In this document: in pieces, positions 55,044 through 63,599 of the stretch | Numbering within the stretch: the stretch's first letter is position 1 | How the letters are laid out: each line of letters opens with the position of its first letter | Assembly (NCBI RefSeq): GCF_014650075.1 | Contig: NZ_BMUG01000014.1 | Span: 62,001 to 126,000 of the forward strand | Direction of reading: 5' to 3' | From: Streptomyces microflavus | GTDB taxonomy: Bacteria > Actinomycetota > Actinomycetes > Streptomycetales > Streptomycetaceae | DNA length: 64,000 nucleotides | Notes under the pieces: model-generated | The model's database searches: none | What the model was told of the DNA's origin: nothing | What the model saw: the letters and a program-made list of their open reading frames with translations, nothing else | Translations under genes and position numbers: made by a program

Positions 55044-55568
55044 ATGACCACCACCCAGACAGCCGCAGCCGTTCCCGCCGCGGGCACGGGGCCGGGCACG
55101 GGCGGACAGAAGCAGAGCGGCGGAGTCGGCGGTACGACGACCCTGGGGAGCGGAGCCACCGGCGCGTCCGAGCCCGCGGCGACGCGGGGCCGCACGTCGA
55201 TCGCCGACACCGTCGTCGTGAAGATCGCGGGGATGGCGGCCCGGGAGATCCCGGGCGTGCACGACATGGGCGGCGGTCTCTCCCGCACGCTCGGCGCGGT
55301 GCGCGACCGGGTGCCCGGCGGCCGGCCGAACGTCGGACGGGGCGTCAAGGTCGAGGTGGGCGAACGTCAGACGGCCATCGACCTGGACCTCGTCGTCGAG
55401 TACGGCGTCGCGATCACCGATGTGGCGCGCGACGTGCGCGAGAACGTCATCGCGGCGGTGGAGCGGACGACGGGCCTGGAGGTCGTCGAGGTCAACGTGA
55501 CCGTGAACGACGTGCACCTGCCCGAGGACGACGACGAGGCCGCTCCGGCCGAGACCCGCGTGGCGTGA
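55044..55568 (+). CDS. Asp23/Gls24 family envelope stress protein
   Basis: 174 aa. After a Gly/Thr/Ala-rich first 50 residues comes the Asp23 domain: IADTVVVKIAGMAAREIPGVHDMGG, VEVGERQTAIDLDLVVEYGVAITDVARDVRENVIAAVERTTGLEVVEVNVTVNDV. Such proteins are abundant at the membrane in Gram-positives and respond to alkaline or wall stress. ATG 55044 is the first of a four-gene set divergent from the sigma operon; 236 bases separate the two starts and hold no clear hexamers. Confidence 0.93.
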   Translation: MTTTQTAAAVPAAGTGPGTGGQKQSGGVGGTTTLGSGATGASEPAATRGRTSIADTVVVKIAGMAAREIPGVHDMGGGLSRTLGAVRDRVPGGRPNVGRGVKVEVGERQTAIDLDLVVEYGVAITDVARDVRENVIAAVERTTGLEVVEVNVTVNDVHLPEDDDEAAPAETRVA

Positions 55569-55572
55569 CGGC

Positions 55573-55800
55573 ATGACACGGAGGGTGGACGGGCCCGGCC
55601 CGGTGGACGGTGTGCCGGGCCGGGGCGTGCTCGGGGCCGCGGCGGGCATGGCGCTGGGGTTCGCGGGCTGGTTCGGCGGTTTCGGGGCGTTCCTCGTGGT
55701 GGCCGCGCTCGGCGCGCTGGGCTGGTTCGCCGGGCATCTCGTGGACCGGGGCACGGGTCTGCGGGAGTTCCTGGACTCGCTGGTGGGGAGGCGGCAGTGA
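55573..55800 (+). CDS. Small membrane protein (DUF2273-like)
   Basis: 75 aa with one or two hydrophobic stretches (GVLGAAAGMALGFAGWFGGFGAFLVVAALGALGWFAGHLVDRG). DUF2273 proteins accompany Asp23 and AmaP in many Gram-positives. It begins four bases after the Asp23 gene and its stop overlaps the next start. Confidence 0.82.
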   Translation: MTRRVDGPGPVDGVPGRGVLGAAAGMALGFAGWFGGFGAFLVVAALGALGWFAGHLVDRGTGLREFLDSLVGRRQ

Positions 55801-56732
55801 CGGTCCCCGCCGCCGGGCGCGGTACGACGACGGTGGCCCCCCGGGCGGTCCGGCGGATCGCCGAGCGGGCCGCCGCCGAGGCGCTGCCCGACGGCGGGTC
55901 GGTGATCCGGGGGTCGGCCGCTGTGCGCGGCGCCTCCGCGCGGATCGCGGTCGGTGTGCGGCTGCCCTATCCGGTGCGGGCCGACGAGGCCGCGCAGCGG
56001 ATCCGGGAGCGGGCGGAGACCCGGACGGCGGCCCTGACGGGTCTGTCCGTGCCACGCGCCGAGGTCCGCGTCGACGCGCTGTCGGTCGCTGCTCCCCCAC
56101 CGGTCCCGGAGGCCGAGCCCGGCCCGCCCGGCGACAAGGACGGCTCCGGCCCACGGATCAGGGCGCAACGGCGTGTCCCCGCGGCGGTCCTGGCGGTCGT
56201 GGGAGCCGCGGCGTGCGGGTTGGTGCTGGTGGACGTGATCGCGGTCCGGTTCGGCGGCTCCCCCGCCGGGTGGCGTACGACGGTGGTCGACTGGGCGGCG
56301 GCCCATGGTCCGGCGGACACCGCGGTCCGGCTCGCAGGCGTGGGCGCGGCGCTCGTGGGCGCCTGGCTGCTGGGCTGTGCGCTCCTGCCGGGGCTGCGGC
56401 GAAGGCTGCGGATGGCGGCGCCCGCGTCGGAGGTACGGGCAGCGCTGGACCGTACGGCGGCGGCCCGGATCCTGCGGGAGCGTGCGCTCGGCGTACCCGG
56501 GGTGGTGCGGGCCCGGGTGAGCGTACGTCGTCGGCGGGCGAGGGTACGGGCCGGTGTGGGGTACGGCCGCCCGGAGGAGGTACGCGCCGAGGTGGTCCGG
56601 GTGCTGGGCGCGAGCCTGCTGGAGCTGGGGCTGCACCGTACGCCCGCTCTGCGGGTCCGGGTGCGGCGCGTGGATCGGGACGGGGCTGAGGACGGGACTC
56701 AGGACGGGCCTCGGAACAGCGGGGCGGCGTGA
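55797..56732 (+). CDS. Asp23-locus DUF6286-like membrane protein
   Basis: 311 aa. An N-terminal Asp23-like domain (VAPRAVRRIAERAAAEALPDGG...ARIAVGVRLPYPVRADEAAQRIRERAETRTAALTGL) is followed by a hydrophobic span (VPAAVLAVVGAAACGLVLVDVIAV), another span (AVRLAGVGAALVGAWLLGCALLPGLRR) and a second alpha/beta domain (IRVRVRRRRARVRAGVGYGRPEEVRAEVV). It overlaps the preceding stop (GTGA). This combination suggests a scaffold for Asp23 proteins at the membrane. Confidence 0.85.
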   Translation: MTVPAAGRGTTTVAPRAVRRIAERAAAEALPDGGSVIRGSAAVRGASARIAVGVRLPYPVRADEAAQRIRERAETRTAALTGLSVPRAEVRVDALSVAAPPPVPEAEPGPPGDKDGSGPRIRAQRRVPAAVLAVVGAAACGLVLVDVIAVRFGGSPAGWRTTVVDWAAAHGPADTAVRLAGVGAALVGAWLLGCALLPGLRRRLRMAAPASEVRAALDRTAAARILRERALGVPGVVRARVSVRRRRARVRAGVGYGRPEEVRAEVVRVLGASLLELGLHRTPALRVRVRRVDRDGAEDGTQDGPRNSGAA

Positions 56733-56769
56733 GCGGCGTGACGGACTGCGGTGTGAGGGTGTGGGGAGC

Positions 56770-57363
56770 ATGGCGGTGATCAGGCGTGGCGCGGTGAACC
56801 GGGCGCTGCTCGGGACGGTCGGTCTTGCCCTGCTGGCCGGTGGAACTCTGCTGGCCGTCGGGGACGGTTCGGGGCTGGGCCGGGTGGGCCGCGAGGTGCC
56901 GGGCTGGTGGTCCGGTCGCGCGGCCGACGGGGTGCTGCTGGATCGCGGCGGACTGGCCCGGCTCCGGGAGAACGGCTGGTGGACGCCTGCCGTGATCGTG
57001 GCGCTCACCCTCGTACTGGCGCTGCTCGTCCGGTGGTTCGCCGCCCAGGTGTCGGCGTCCGGACCCCGGTGGGTGGGCCTGCGGGGTGCCGGTCTCACGC
57101 TGCGGCGGCGGGCGTGGGAGCGGGCGATGACCTCGCAGGCGGGCGCGGTCGACGGCGTGGCCCATGCCCGGGTGCGGCTGGCGGGCCGGCCGCTGCGGGC
57201 GTCGGTGACGCTGGTCGTGGAGCCCGAGGCCAGGCCCGTGGAGGTGGTGCGCCGGGTCGCCGCCGGGGTGGTCTCGGACGCGCGTCGCTGCGCGGGCGTA
57301 CGCGGCCTGCCGACCGATGTACGGGTGCGGGTGGCGAACCGGCGGGAGCGGCGCGCGCGGTGA
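56770..57363 (+). CDS. AmaP-like alkaline shock membrane anchor protein
   Basis: 197 aa. Two membrane spans (ALLGTVGLALLAGGTLLAVG and TPAVIVALTLVLALLVRWFAAQ), then a cytoplasmic Asp23-like domain (AGAVDGVAHARVRLAGRPLRASVTLVVEPEARPVEVVRRVAAGVVSDARRCAGV). AmaP tethers Asp23 to the membrane in Staphylococcus. It is the last gene of the Asp23 set, 37 bases after the previous stop. Confidence 0.88.
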   Translation: MAVIRRGAVNRALLGTVGLALLAGGTLLAVGDGSGLGRVGREVPGWWSGRAADGVLLDRGGLARLRENGWWTPAVIVALTLVLALLVRWFAAQVSASGPRWVGLRGAGLTLRRRAWERAMTSQAGAVDGVAHARVRLAGRPLRASVTLVVEPEARPVEVVRRVAAGVVSDARRCAGVRGLPTDVRVRVANRRERRAR

Positions 57364-57582
57364 GCCTCGGCTTGGATGGCGCCCAGGTGCCCGTGGGCCG
57401 CGGCCTGGACAGCCCTGGTGTCGGTGAGCCTCGGCACGGAGGACCCAGGGCCGATGCACCGGACCGCTCCCCGGCCCCACCCGTTGCCTACTCGTGAGTA
57501 AGGTGTGGGCCCGGGACGCGGCGCCACGGTCCGTCCGGTCCCGGAAACGGCCCGACGACGACCGTGGACAAGGAGTTGCGTC

Positions 57583-58101
57583 ATGCCCCGCACCATGTCC
57601 GTAGCGGACAGCACCGTCATCGCCGCCCCTCCGGCGCAGGTCTACGAGCAGCTCAGCGACCCCACCGCCATGGGCCGTTGGAGCCCCGAGAACCGCGGGG
57701 CGACCGTGCGGGGAGAGCGGCGCGCCACGTACGTCGGCATGGTGTTCGAGGGCCGGAACAAGCGCGGCGCGGTGAGCTGGACGACCCGGTGCACCGTGAC
57801 TGCGGCCGATCCGGGCGAGCGCTTCGCCTTCCGGGTCCATGCCATCGGCGTCCGGCGGCCGCGGCTTCCCGGCCCCATCGCGACCTGGGAGTACCGCTTC
57901 GAGGCGGTGGACGGCGGGACCCGCGTGACCGAGACCTGGACGGACGACCGGCGCTCCTGGCCGGACTTCGTCGCCAACGCCTTCGATCGCGTCGCGACAG
58001 GTGGCAAGACCTTCGCCCAGTTCCAGCGCGGCAACATCCGGACCACGCTCAAGCGCCTGAAGGCCGCCATGGAGGAGGACAACGCCCGGGGCGCCGCGTA
58101 G
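57583..58101 (+). CDS. SRPBCC family protein
   Basis: 172 aa. The START-like fold begins VADSTVIAAPPAQVYEQLSDPTAMGRWSPEN and continues with ATWEYRFEAVDGGTRVTETWTDD, ending with a basic helix (FAQFQRGNIRTTLKRLKAAME). It binds a small hydrophobic ligand or modifies one; no catalytic motif is known. AAGGAG stands seven bases before the ATG. It is separate from the other SRPBCC protein at 39998-40414 in sequence. Confidence 0.88.
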   Translation: MPRTMSVADSTVIAAPPAQVYEQLSDPTAMGRWSPENRGATVRGERRATYVGMVFEGRNKRGAVSWTTRCTVTAADPGERFAFRVHAIGVRRPRLPGPIATWEYRFEAVDGGTRVTETWTDDRRSWPDFVANAFDRVATGGKTFAQFQRGNIRTTLKRLKAAMEEDNARGAA

Positions 58102-58218
58102 GGGTCCTTTCTTGCTTCGGGGGCCCTCCCTTGCTGCGGAGGGAGTCCGTTTCCCGGACGTGTCACTCCCCCGGTGCACACTGGGGCGCGTACGGGTGGT
58201 CCGAGCGCAGGGGGACGT

Positions 58219-58704
58219 ATGGGCAGCGAGGAGGGCGCCGGGTTCGAGCCCGCGACCGGGGACGGGCCGCCGCCCGGTGGGAGCGGGCAGGCGCGCGCCG
58301 CTTCGGTGCGGACGGCCTTCGAGGGGCTGCTGCAGATCCGCCGCCTGACCGGGGAGGGCCGGGACGATCCGGAGGCCGCGCCTGCCGCGTGGGAGCTTCA
58401 CCGGCCGGTCCGGGCCGTCGCGTTGGCCCTGGAGAGTTCCGGAGCCACTCCGTCCGCCGTCGACGCGTCGGGCCGACGAGTGGCCGCCGGGTACCGGGTG
58501 CGTACCGGCGAGTCGGCCGGGTCGGTGCGGGTCGACTGGGCCGGGCCGCCCGGCAGCGGCGCCGCGCACCACGAGGAGGAGGCGCTGGCCGAGTGCGCCG
58601 AGGTGCTGCGGCGGCTGGGCTGGACCGTGCTGCTCTACCGGGGTCCTCGCAGGCGGCGGTATCTGGAGGTTGAGCCGCCGGCGGGAGTTCCCGGGGTGCG
58701 GTAG
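58219..58704 (+). CDS. Hypothetical protein
   Basis: 161 aa, starting MGSEEGAGFEPATGDGPPPGG, then helices (RTAFEGLLQIRRLTGEGRDDPEAAPAAWELHRPVRAVALALESSG) and a beta-type tail (AAGYRVRTGESAGSVRVDWAGPPGSG...LGWTVLLYRGPRRRRYLEVEPP). AGGGGGAC precedes the ATG. No family is recognised. Confidence 0.72.
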   Translation: MGSEEGAGFEPATGDGPPPGGSGQARAASVRTAFEGLLQIRRLTGEGRDDPEAAPAAWELHRPVRAVALALESSGATPSAVDASGRRVAAGYRVRTGESAGSVRVDWAGPPGSGAAHHEEEALAECAEVLRRLGWTVLLYRGPRRRRYLEVEPPAGVPGVR

Positions 58705-58778
58705 CGGGCGTGGAGGGGCGTTGTCAGACCCATGGGAGATGCTTGACGGTCCGACACCTCTGACCAGGAGACGCTGAG

Positions 58779-59006
58779 ATGGACAAAGACGAGCTCGCCG
58801 CGGCGCAGGCGTATGTCCGCCTGCTGGAGGCCACCCGGGCCGCGCTCTCGGACCCGGAAGACGCACCCTTGTACCTGCCGCTGCTCACCTCACCGATGCG
58901 GGAGGCCGACCGTGCCCTGCACGGGGCGGGGCTGACGGGGAACGAGGACAGGCTGTTCGCCCTGGTGCGGGAGTTGCAGCCGAGCCTGTCCGGCAGCGAC
59001 AGGTAG
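58779..59006 (+). CDS. Small hypothetical protein
   Basis: 75 aa, helical: MDKDELAAAQAYVRLLEATRAALSDPEDAPLYLPLLTSPMREADRALHGAGLTGNEDRLFALVRELQPSL. CAGGAGA is eight bases before the ATG. It is a conserved-looking cytoplasmic protein without known domain. It ends 48 bases before a convergent gene. Confidence 0.75.
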   Translation: MDKDELAAAQAYVRLLEATRAALSDPEDAPLYLPLLTSPMREADRALHGAGLTGNEDRLFALVRELQPSLSGSDR

Positions 59007-59054
59007 TCAGGAGCGCCAGGCAGTCAGGGGAAGCGCCGGCCCGGGGGCTCGGTC

Positions 59055-60140
59055 TCAGGCCGTTCCGCCGGCGGTGGCGCCGGGGGCGAGACCGAGCTCC
59101 TGCTCACCCGGCCCGAGGGGGGCGAAGAAGCGGGCGACCGCGCTGTCGTCCACCTCGGCAAGGGTGGCCGGTTTCCACTGCGGGCTGCCGTCCTTGTCGA
59201 TGATCCGGGCGCGTACGCCCTCCACGAAGTCGGGCTCCTCACGGATCCGGCCGGAGACACGGAACTCCTGGTCGAGGACGGCTTCCAGGCTGCCGAGCCG
59301 GGCGGCACGCCGTACGGCGGCGAGCGTGACCTTGAGCGCCAGGGGCGACCGGGCCGCGAGCTCCGCCGCCGTATCCACCGCTGCGGGGGTGGCGCTGTCC
59401 TGGAGCCGTCGGACGATCTCCTCGACGGTGTCCGCGGCGTAGCAGGCGTCGATCCAGTCGCGCTGCGCGGCGAGGTCACCGGCGGGCGGCTCCTCGCTGA
59501 AGCTCCGCACCGTCCGCGCCACCTCGTGGGCGGTCGCCGACGCGGCCAGGGCCTCGGTCAGCTCCGGCAGACGCCGCGTGGGTACGTAGTGGTCGGCGAG
59601 GCCGCAGAGCAGGGCGTCGGCGGCCCCGACGGAGCGGCCGGTGAGTGCCAGATGGGTGCCCAGTTCGCCGGGTGCGGCGGCCAGCAGGTGGGTGCCACCG
59701 ACGTCGGGCACGAATCCGATACCGGTCTCGGGCATGGCCACGCGTGAGCGTTCCGTGACGATCCGGAGGGAGGCGTGGGCCGAGACTCCGACTCCCCCAC
59801 CCATCACGATGCCGTCCATGAGGGCGACGTACGGCTTGGGGAAGCGGGCGATGCGGGCGTTGAGGCGGTATTCGTCGCGCCAGAACTCCAGCGATGCGCG
59901 GCCTCCGGCGCGGGTGTCGTCGTGGAGGGCGCGGATGTCGCCGCCCGCGCACAGGCCGCGGTCGCCCGCTCCGGTCAGTACCACCGAGGTGACCGTCTCG
60001 TCCTGCTCGGCCCGGGCGAGCGCCCCGTCGAGCAGCCGGACCATGGCGTGGGTGAGCGCGTTGATGGCGCGGGGCCGGTTCAGGGTGATGTGCAGGCAGT
60101 GACCGCGGGTCTCCAGCAGGACGGGCCGGTCGTCGTTCAT
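59055..60140 (-). CDS. 3-hydroxyisobutyryl-CoA hydrolase-type enoyl-CoA hydratase/isomerase family protein
   Basis: 361 aa crotonase fold. The oxyanion-hole segments are LCAGGDIRALHDD and FPKPYVALMDGIVMGGGVGVSAH; the acid residue region is VAMPETGIGFVPDVGGTHLLA. The C-terminal ~100 residues (DFVEGVRARIIDKDGSPQWKPATLAEV) are typical of HIBYL-CoA hydrolases, which act in valine degradation. ATG 60140 follows GGAG at seven bases. It is single on its strand. Confidence 0.9.
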   Translation of the reverse strand: MNDDRPVLLETRGHCLHITLNRPRAINALTHAMVRLLDGALARAEQDETVTSVVLTGAGDRGLCAGGDIRALHDDTRAGGRASLEFWRDEYRLNARIARFPKPYVALMDGIVMGGGVGVSAHASLRIVTERSRVAMPETGIGFVPDVGGTHLLAAAPGELGTHLALTGRSVGAADALLCGLADHYVPTRRLPELTEALAASATAHEVARTVRSFSEEPPAGDLAAQRDWIDACYAADTVEEIVRRLQDSATPAAVDTAAELAARSPLALKVTLAAVRRAARLGSLEAVLDQEFRVSGRIREEPDFVEGVRARIIDKDGSPQWKPATLAEVDDSAVARFFAPLGPGEQELGLAPGATAGGTA

Positions 60141-60437
60141 GTATGCGCTCCGCTCACTGGGGACGGTGGGGGCCTGAGGGGCGGACCGTCCGCCACGGTC
60201 GGCCGGTCCGTTCCCGCCATTCTGCGACTCCCGGGCCGTGCTCCGGACAGGGGGGCGGCGGGGCGGGCCCGGAGGCGGTGCGCAGGGGCCGGTGAGCGGG
60301 GGGTCGGGGTTCCGGCGGCTGGTCCGGGTGGGAAGTTCGGTGGTGCTCCGCTGTGGCACTCCGGTGCGTGCGGCTCGACAATTGAGGCCTACGGGGCGCG
60401 TCGCCGCGCGCCCCGCCGGACGATCTCCGGAGCATGC

Positions 60438-62591
60438 ATGACCGACCACGAACGGCGGCAGGATACCGAACCCGCTCCGCTGCGCCGGATCGACCGGAGG
60501 ACCAACGGTGAGATCGGGCCGACGGAGCGCCTCGCCATGAACCGGACCGGGAGCTTCGACTGGGATCTCGACGCCAGGACCCTGGACATCGACGACGCGG
60601 GGCTGGCTGTCTTCGGTGTGGACCCTGCCTCGTTCGACTCACGTCCCGGCGCGCTGGTGGAGCGGCTGGAGCCGGCGGAACGGGCTCGGCTGGACGTCAC
60701 GATCGACGAGGCCATCACCGGCGGCAGCAATTCCTACAACGTTCATTTCCGGGTTCCGCTGGACGACGGGACGACCCAGTGGACCCATGTCCAGGCCCGC
60801 ATCCTGCGGTCGAAGGACGGGAAGGCACACCGGATCGTGGGGGTGGTCCGTGACGCGACGGCGGAAGTCACCCATTCGGCCTTCGTGCTCGATCTGGAAA
60901 AGCGCCGGCAGCGGCAGACCAATATCGTCGAGCGGACCACCAGCGCGATGTCACGTGCGGTGACCGTCGACGATGTGACAGCCGCGCTCACCGGTCCGGG
61001 CGGGCTGGCGCGGCTGGGGGCGGACGGGCTGGCCCTGGGGCTGGTGGAGAACTCCGCGCTGAACATCGTGGCGCTGAGCGGTGAGTCGCTGGAGGCGCTC
61101 GACGGGCTCGGCTCCGGGGACCTGGAGCGCAACCTTCCGCTGGCCGACGCCATCCGCAGCGGGCGGCCGCGGTTCATCACGTCCCTCGCGGCACTGGCGC
61201 GGCGGTATCCGGTGCTGGAGCCGCATCTGGGCAGGCTCGGGTTCCGGGCCGCGGCCTATCTGCCGCTGGTGGCCCAGGCCCGGTCGCTCGGCGGACTCGC
61301 CCTCTTCTACCGGGAGCGCACGGTCTTCAACGCCGACGAGCGGATCCTGTGCCTGGGTCTCGCGGCCATCGTGGCGCAGTCGCTGCAGCGGGCAATGCTC
61401 TTCGACGAGGAGCGGGAGTTCGCCACCCAGCTCCAGTCCGCGATGCTCCCGCCCCGTATACAGGACATCGAGGGCGGCGAGATCGCGGTGCGGTACCACG
61501 CCGCGTGGAGCGGGCGGCAGGTCGGCGGCGACTGGTACGACGTGATCGCCCTGCCCAAGAACCGTTACGGGCTGGTCGTCGGGGACGTCCAGGGGCACGA
61601 CACCCATGCCGCCGCGATCATGGGCCAGTTGCGGATCGCCCTGCGTGCGTACGCCGCCGAGGGGCACCCTCCGGCGACCGTGCTGGCCCGGGCCTCCCGC
61701 TTCCTCTCCGAACTGGACACCGACCGTTTCGCGACCTGCACCTATGCCCAGGTCGACCTGGCGACGGGCGCGGCACGTGTGGTCCGCGCCGGGCACCTCG
61801 GGCCGCTGATCCGGCATGCCGACGGGCGGGTCGGCAGTCCGCAGGTGCGCGGCGGTCTGCCGCTGGGCATCTCCACGGAGTTCGGGGACGAGGAGTATCC
61901 GGAGACCCGGCTCGATCTGGTGCCCGGGGAGACGTTCGTCCTGTACACGGACGGTCTGGTGGAGGAGCCGGGCGCCGACCTGGACACCGGGGTGGATGCT
62001 CTGCGGAACGAGGTGAGCGCCGGTCCTGCGGGGGCCGAGGCGCTGGCCGACCATCTCTCGGACCGGCTCTGGGAACGGTGGGGGTCGGGGGACGACGTGG
62101 CGCTCCTGGTCCTGCGGCGCAGCCCCGATGTGGGGTCCTCGCAGGCGCCCCGGCTGCACCAGTACATCCACCAGGCGGACCCGGAGGGGCTGTCCGACGC
62201 GCGGGCGATCGTGCGCCAGGCGCTCGCCGACTGGGACATGGCCGACTTCGCCGACGACGCCGAACTGGTCACCGGTGAGCTGCTGGTGAACGTGCTGCTG
62301 CACACGGAGGGCGGGGCGGTCCTGAGCCTGGAGGTGCTGCCGGAGCCGGTGCGGCGGATCCGGCTCTCGGTGCAGGACCGGTCGAGCGCCTGGCCCCGGC
62401 GGCGTACCCCGGGAGAGACCTCGACGTCGGGCCGGGGGCTGCTCCTGCTCGACGCGGTCGCCACCCGCTGGGGCATCGAACCCCGCGGCGAGGGCAAGGC
62501 CGTGTGGTGCGAGATCGGTCCCGCTCCCCCGCCCGCCACCGCTCCTGCGCCGGCCGCCGTGGAGCAGGTGCCGCCCGCCGGGCAGCGATGA
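60438..62591 (+). CDS. PAS-GAF-SpoIIE phosphatase with C-terminal HATPase domain
   Basis: 717 aa sensory phosphatase. PAS-like (residues ~30-145: GSFDWDLDARTLDIDDAGLAVFGVDPASF...), GAF (~160-325), PP2C/SpoIIE (~340-555: GGDWYDVIALPKNRYGLVVGDVQGHD, LYTDGLVE, GSGDDVALLVL) and an RsbW-like HATPase (~575-700: ELVTGELLVNVLLHTEGG, STSGRGLLLLDAVATRWGIE). The N-box Asn is present. It thus can dephosphorylate an anti-anti-sigma factor and also phosphorylate or bind one. GGAG is seven bases before ATG 60438. It is monocistronic. Confidence 0.93.
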   Translation: MTDHERRQDTEPAPLRRIDRRTNGEIGPTERLAMNRTGSFDWDLDARTLDIDDAGLAVFGVDPASFDSRPGALVERLEPAERARLDVTIDEAITGGSNSYNVHFRVPLDDGTTQWTHVQARILRSKDGKAHRIVGVVRDATAEVTHSAFVLDLEKRRQRQTNIVERTTSAMSRAVTVDDVTAALTGPGGLARLGADGLALGLVENSALNIVALSGESLEALDGLGSGDLERNLPLADAIRSGRPRFITSLAALARRYPVLEPHLGRLGFRAAAYLPLVAQARSLGGLALFYRERTVFNADERILCLGLAAIVAQSLQRAMLFDEEREFATQLQSAMLPPRIQDIEGGEIAVRYHAAWSGRQVGGDWYDVIALPKNRYGLVVGDVQGHDTHAAAIMGQLRIALRAYAAEGHPPATVLARASRFLSELDTDRFATCTYAQVDLATGAARVVRAGHLGPLIRHADGRVGSPQVRGGLPLGISTEFGDEEYPETRLDLVPGETFVLYTDGLVEEPGADLDTGVDALRNEVSAGPAGAEALADHLSDRLWERWGSGDDVALLVLRRSPDVGSSQAPRLHQYIHQADPEGLSDARAIVRQALADWDMADFADDAELVTGELLVNVLLHTEGGAVLSLEVLPEPVRRIRLSVQDRSSAWPRRRTPGETSTSGRGLLLLDAVATRWGIEPRGEGKAVWCEIGPAPPPATAPAPAAVEQVPPAGQR

Positions 62592-62632
62592 GGGGCGTGC
62601 CGCGTCACCTTCAGCGATGCGGCACGCCCCTC
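62590..62632. terminator. Perfect hairpin between convergent genes
   Basis: GAGGGGCGTGCCGC (62590-62603) pairs with GCGGCACGCCCCTC (62619-62632). It begins within the stop codon of the phosphatase and lies before the convergent LAETG gene's end, so it may serve both. Confidence 0.8.
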
Positions 62633-62709
62633 GACCGGCGGCTCCGACACATCGGGCGGCCCGGCGCCGCTCACCGCCTCAAGCGGGAGCGACTCCGGAT
62701 GCCCTGGTG

Positions 62710-63366
62710 TCAGCTCTGGGTGGTACGCCGCTTGCGGACGGCCCACAGGATCCCGCCACCGGCGAGCAGCACCGCGAGAGCGGCGCCACCGATGACCGGC
62801 GTCGCGGACGACGAGCCGGTCTCGGCCAGGTCCGGCGAGCTGGGGCTCGGGGCGGGCACGGCGGGCGCGGACTCCGAAGGTTCACCGCTGGGGGTGGCGC
62901 TCGGCTCGGGCGTCTGCGTGCCGGGGGTCTCCGACGGCGTCGACTCGGTCGGAGTCGGCTCGGTGGGGGTGGGCTCGGTCGGAGTCGGCGTGGGAGTCGG
63001 CTCCTCCTCGCACGCCTCGACCGACTTCTCGTCCTTGAACGAGTGCTTGCCGCCCTCACTGGCGTCCTTGACGTCCAGTCGGACGGTCACCGGACCGGAG
63101 TGCTCGGGAAGAGTCAGCTTCGTGCTGAACTCACGGCCGAACTCCTTGGTGGGCAGCAGGTCCTTGCCGTCCACAGTGACCGTCACCGTGTTGGGGACGT
63201 TCGGCGAGTAGTTCTTGAGGTCAACGGTCACCTCGGAGCAGGTCACGGCCCAGGTGGGGGTGTGAGCCGCGGCCGGACCGGCGGAGATGACGCCTCCGGT
63301 CAGACCGACGACCGCAGCGGCCACGAGTGCTCCCGCGCCACGCCACGATCTCCTGGGTATGGTCAT
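62710..63366 (-). CDS. LAETG-type sortase-anchored surface protein
   Basis: 218 aa. Signal peptide (residues 1-34, SWRGAGALVAAAVVGLTGGVISAGPAAAH), a ~85-residue mature domain with two cysteines (Cys43, Cys119), a long Pro-Thr-Glu-Ser stalk, then LAETG (180-184), a hydrophobic span and a basic tail (VRKRRTTQS), the complete cell-wall sorting signal. LAXTG is the form used by class E sortases of Streptomyces; no sortase lies in the window. ATG 63366 follows GGAGGAAG. Confidence 0.93.
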   Translation of the reverse strand: MTIPRRSWRGAGALVAAAVVGLTGGVISAGPAAAHTPTWAVTCSEVTVDLKNYSPNVPNTVTVTVDGKDLLPTKEFGREFSTKLTLPEHSGPVTVRLDVKDASEGGKHSFKDEKSVEACEEEPTPTPTPTEPTPTEPTPTESTPSETPGTQTPEPSATPSGEPSESAPAVPAPSPSSPDLAETGSSSATPVIGGAALAVLLAGGGILWAVRKRRTTQS

Positions 63367-63599
63367 GGATACTTCCTCCAGCTGAATCTCATCGCCCGAA
63401 TGGCGGTGGGGCGCACAGTACTGCCATCGCCACGTGTGGGCGCACCCACCCCGTGCGTCACCCCCCGAACGAACTCCGGCCATACCTCCGCCACTTCGCC
63501 CAAGACGGACAGCTACTTCGCGCCACTGTCCGCCGCCGATGGCTCATGTGGTGGCCGGTGGCGCCCGCCGGGAGCGCCGCGCGGAAAGCTGCGGAGGTC

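Noticed and set aside
54879..57620. Minus-strand 913-codon frame opposite the Asp23 genes
   Set aside because: Pro/Arg-rich antisense frame without motifs; plus-strand genes have coherent Asp23/AmaP features and overlaps.
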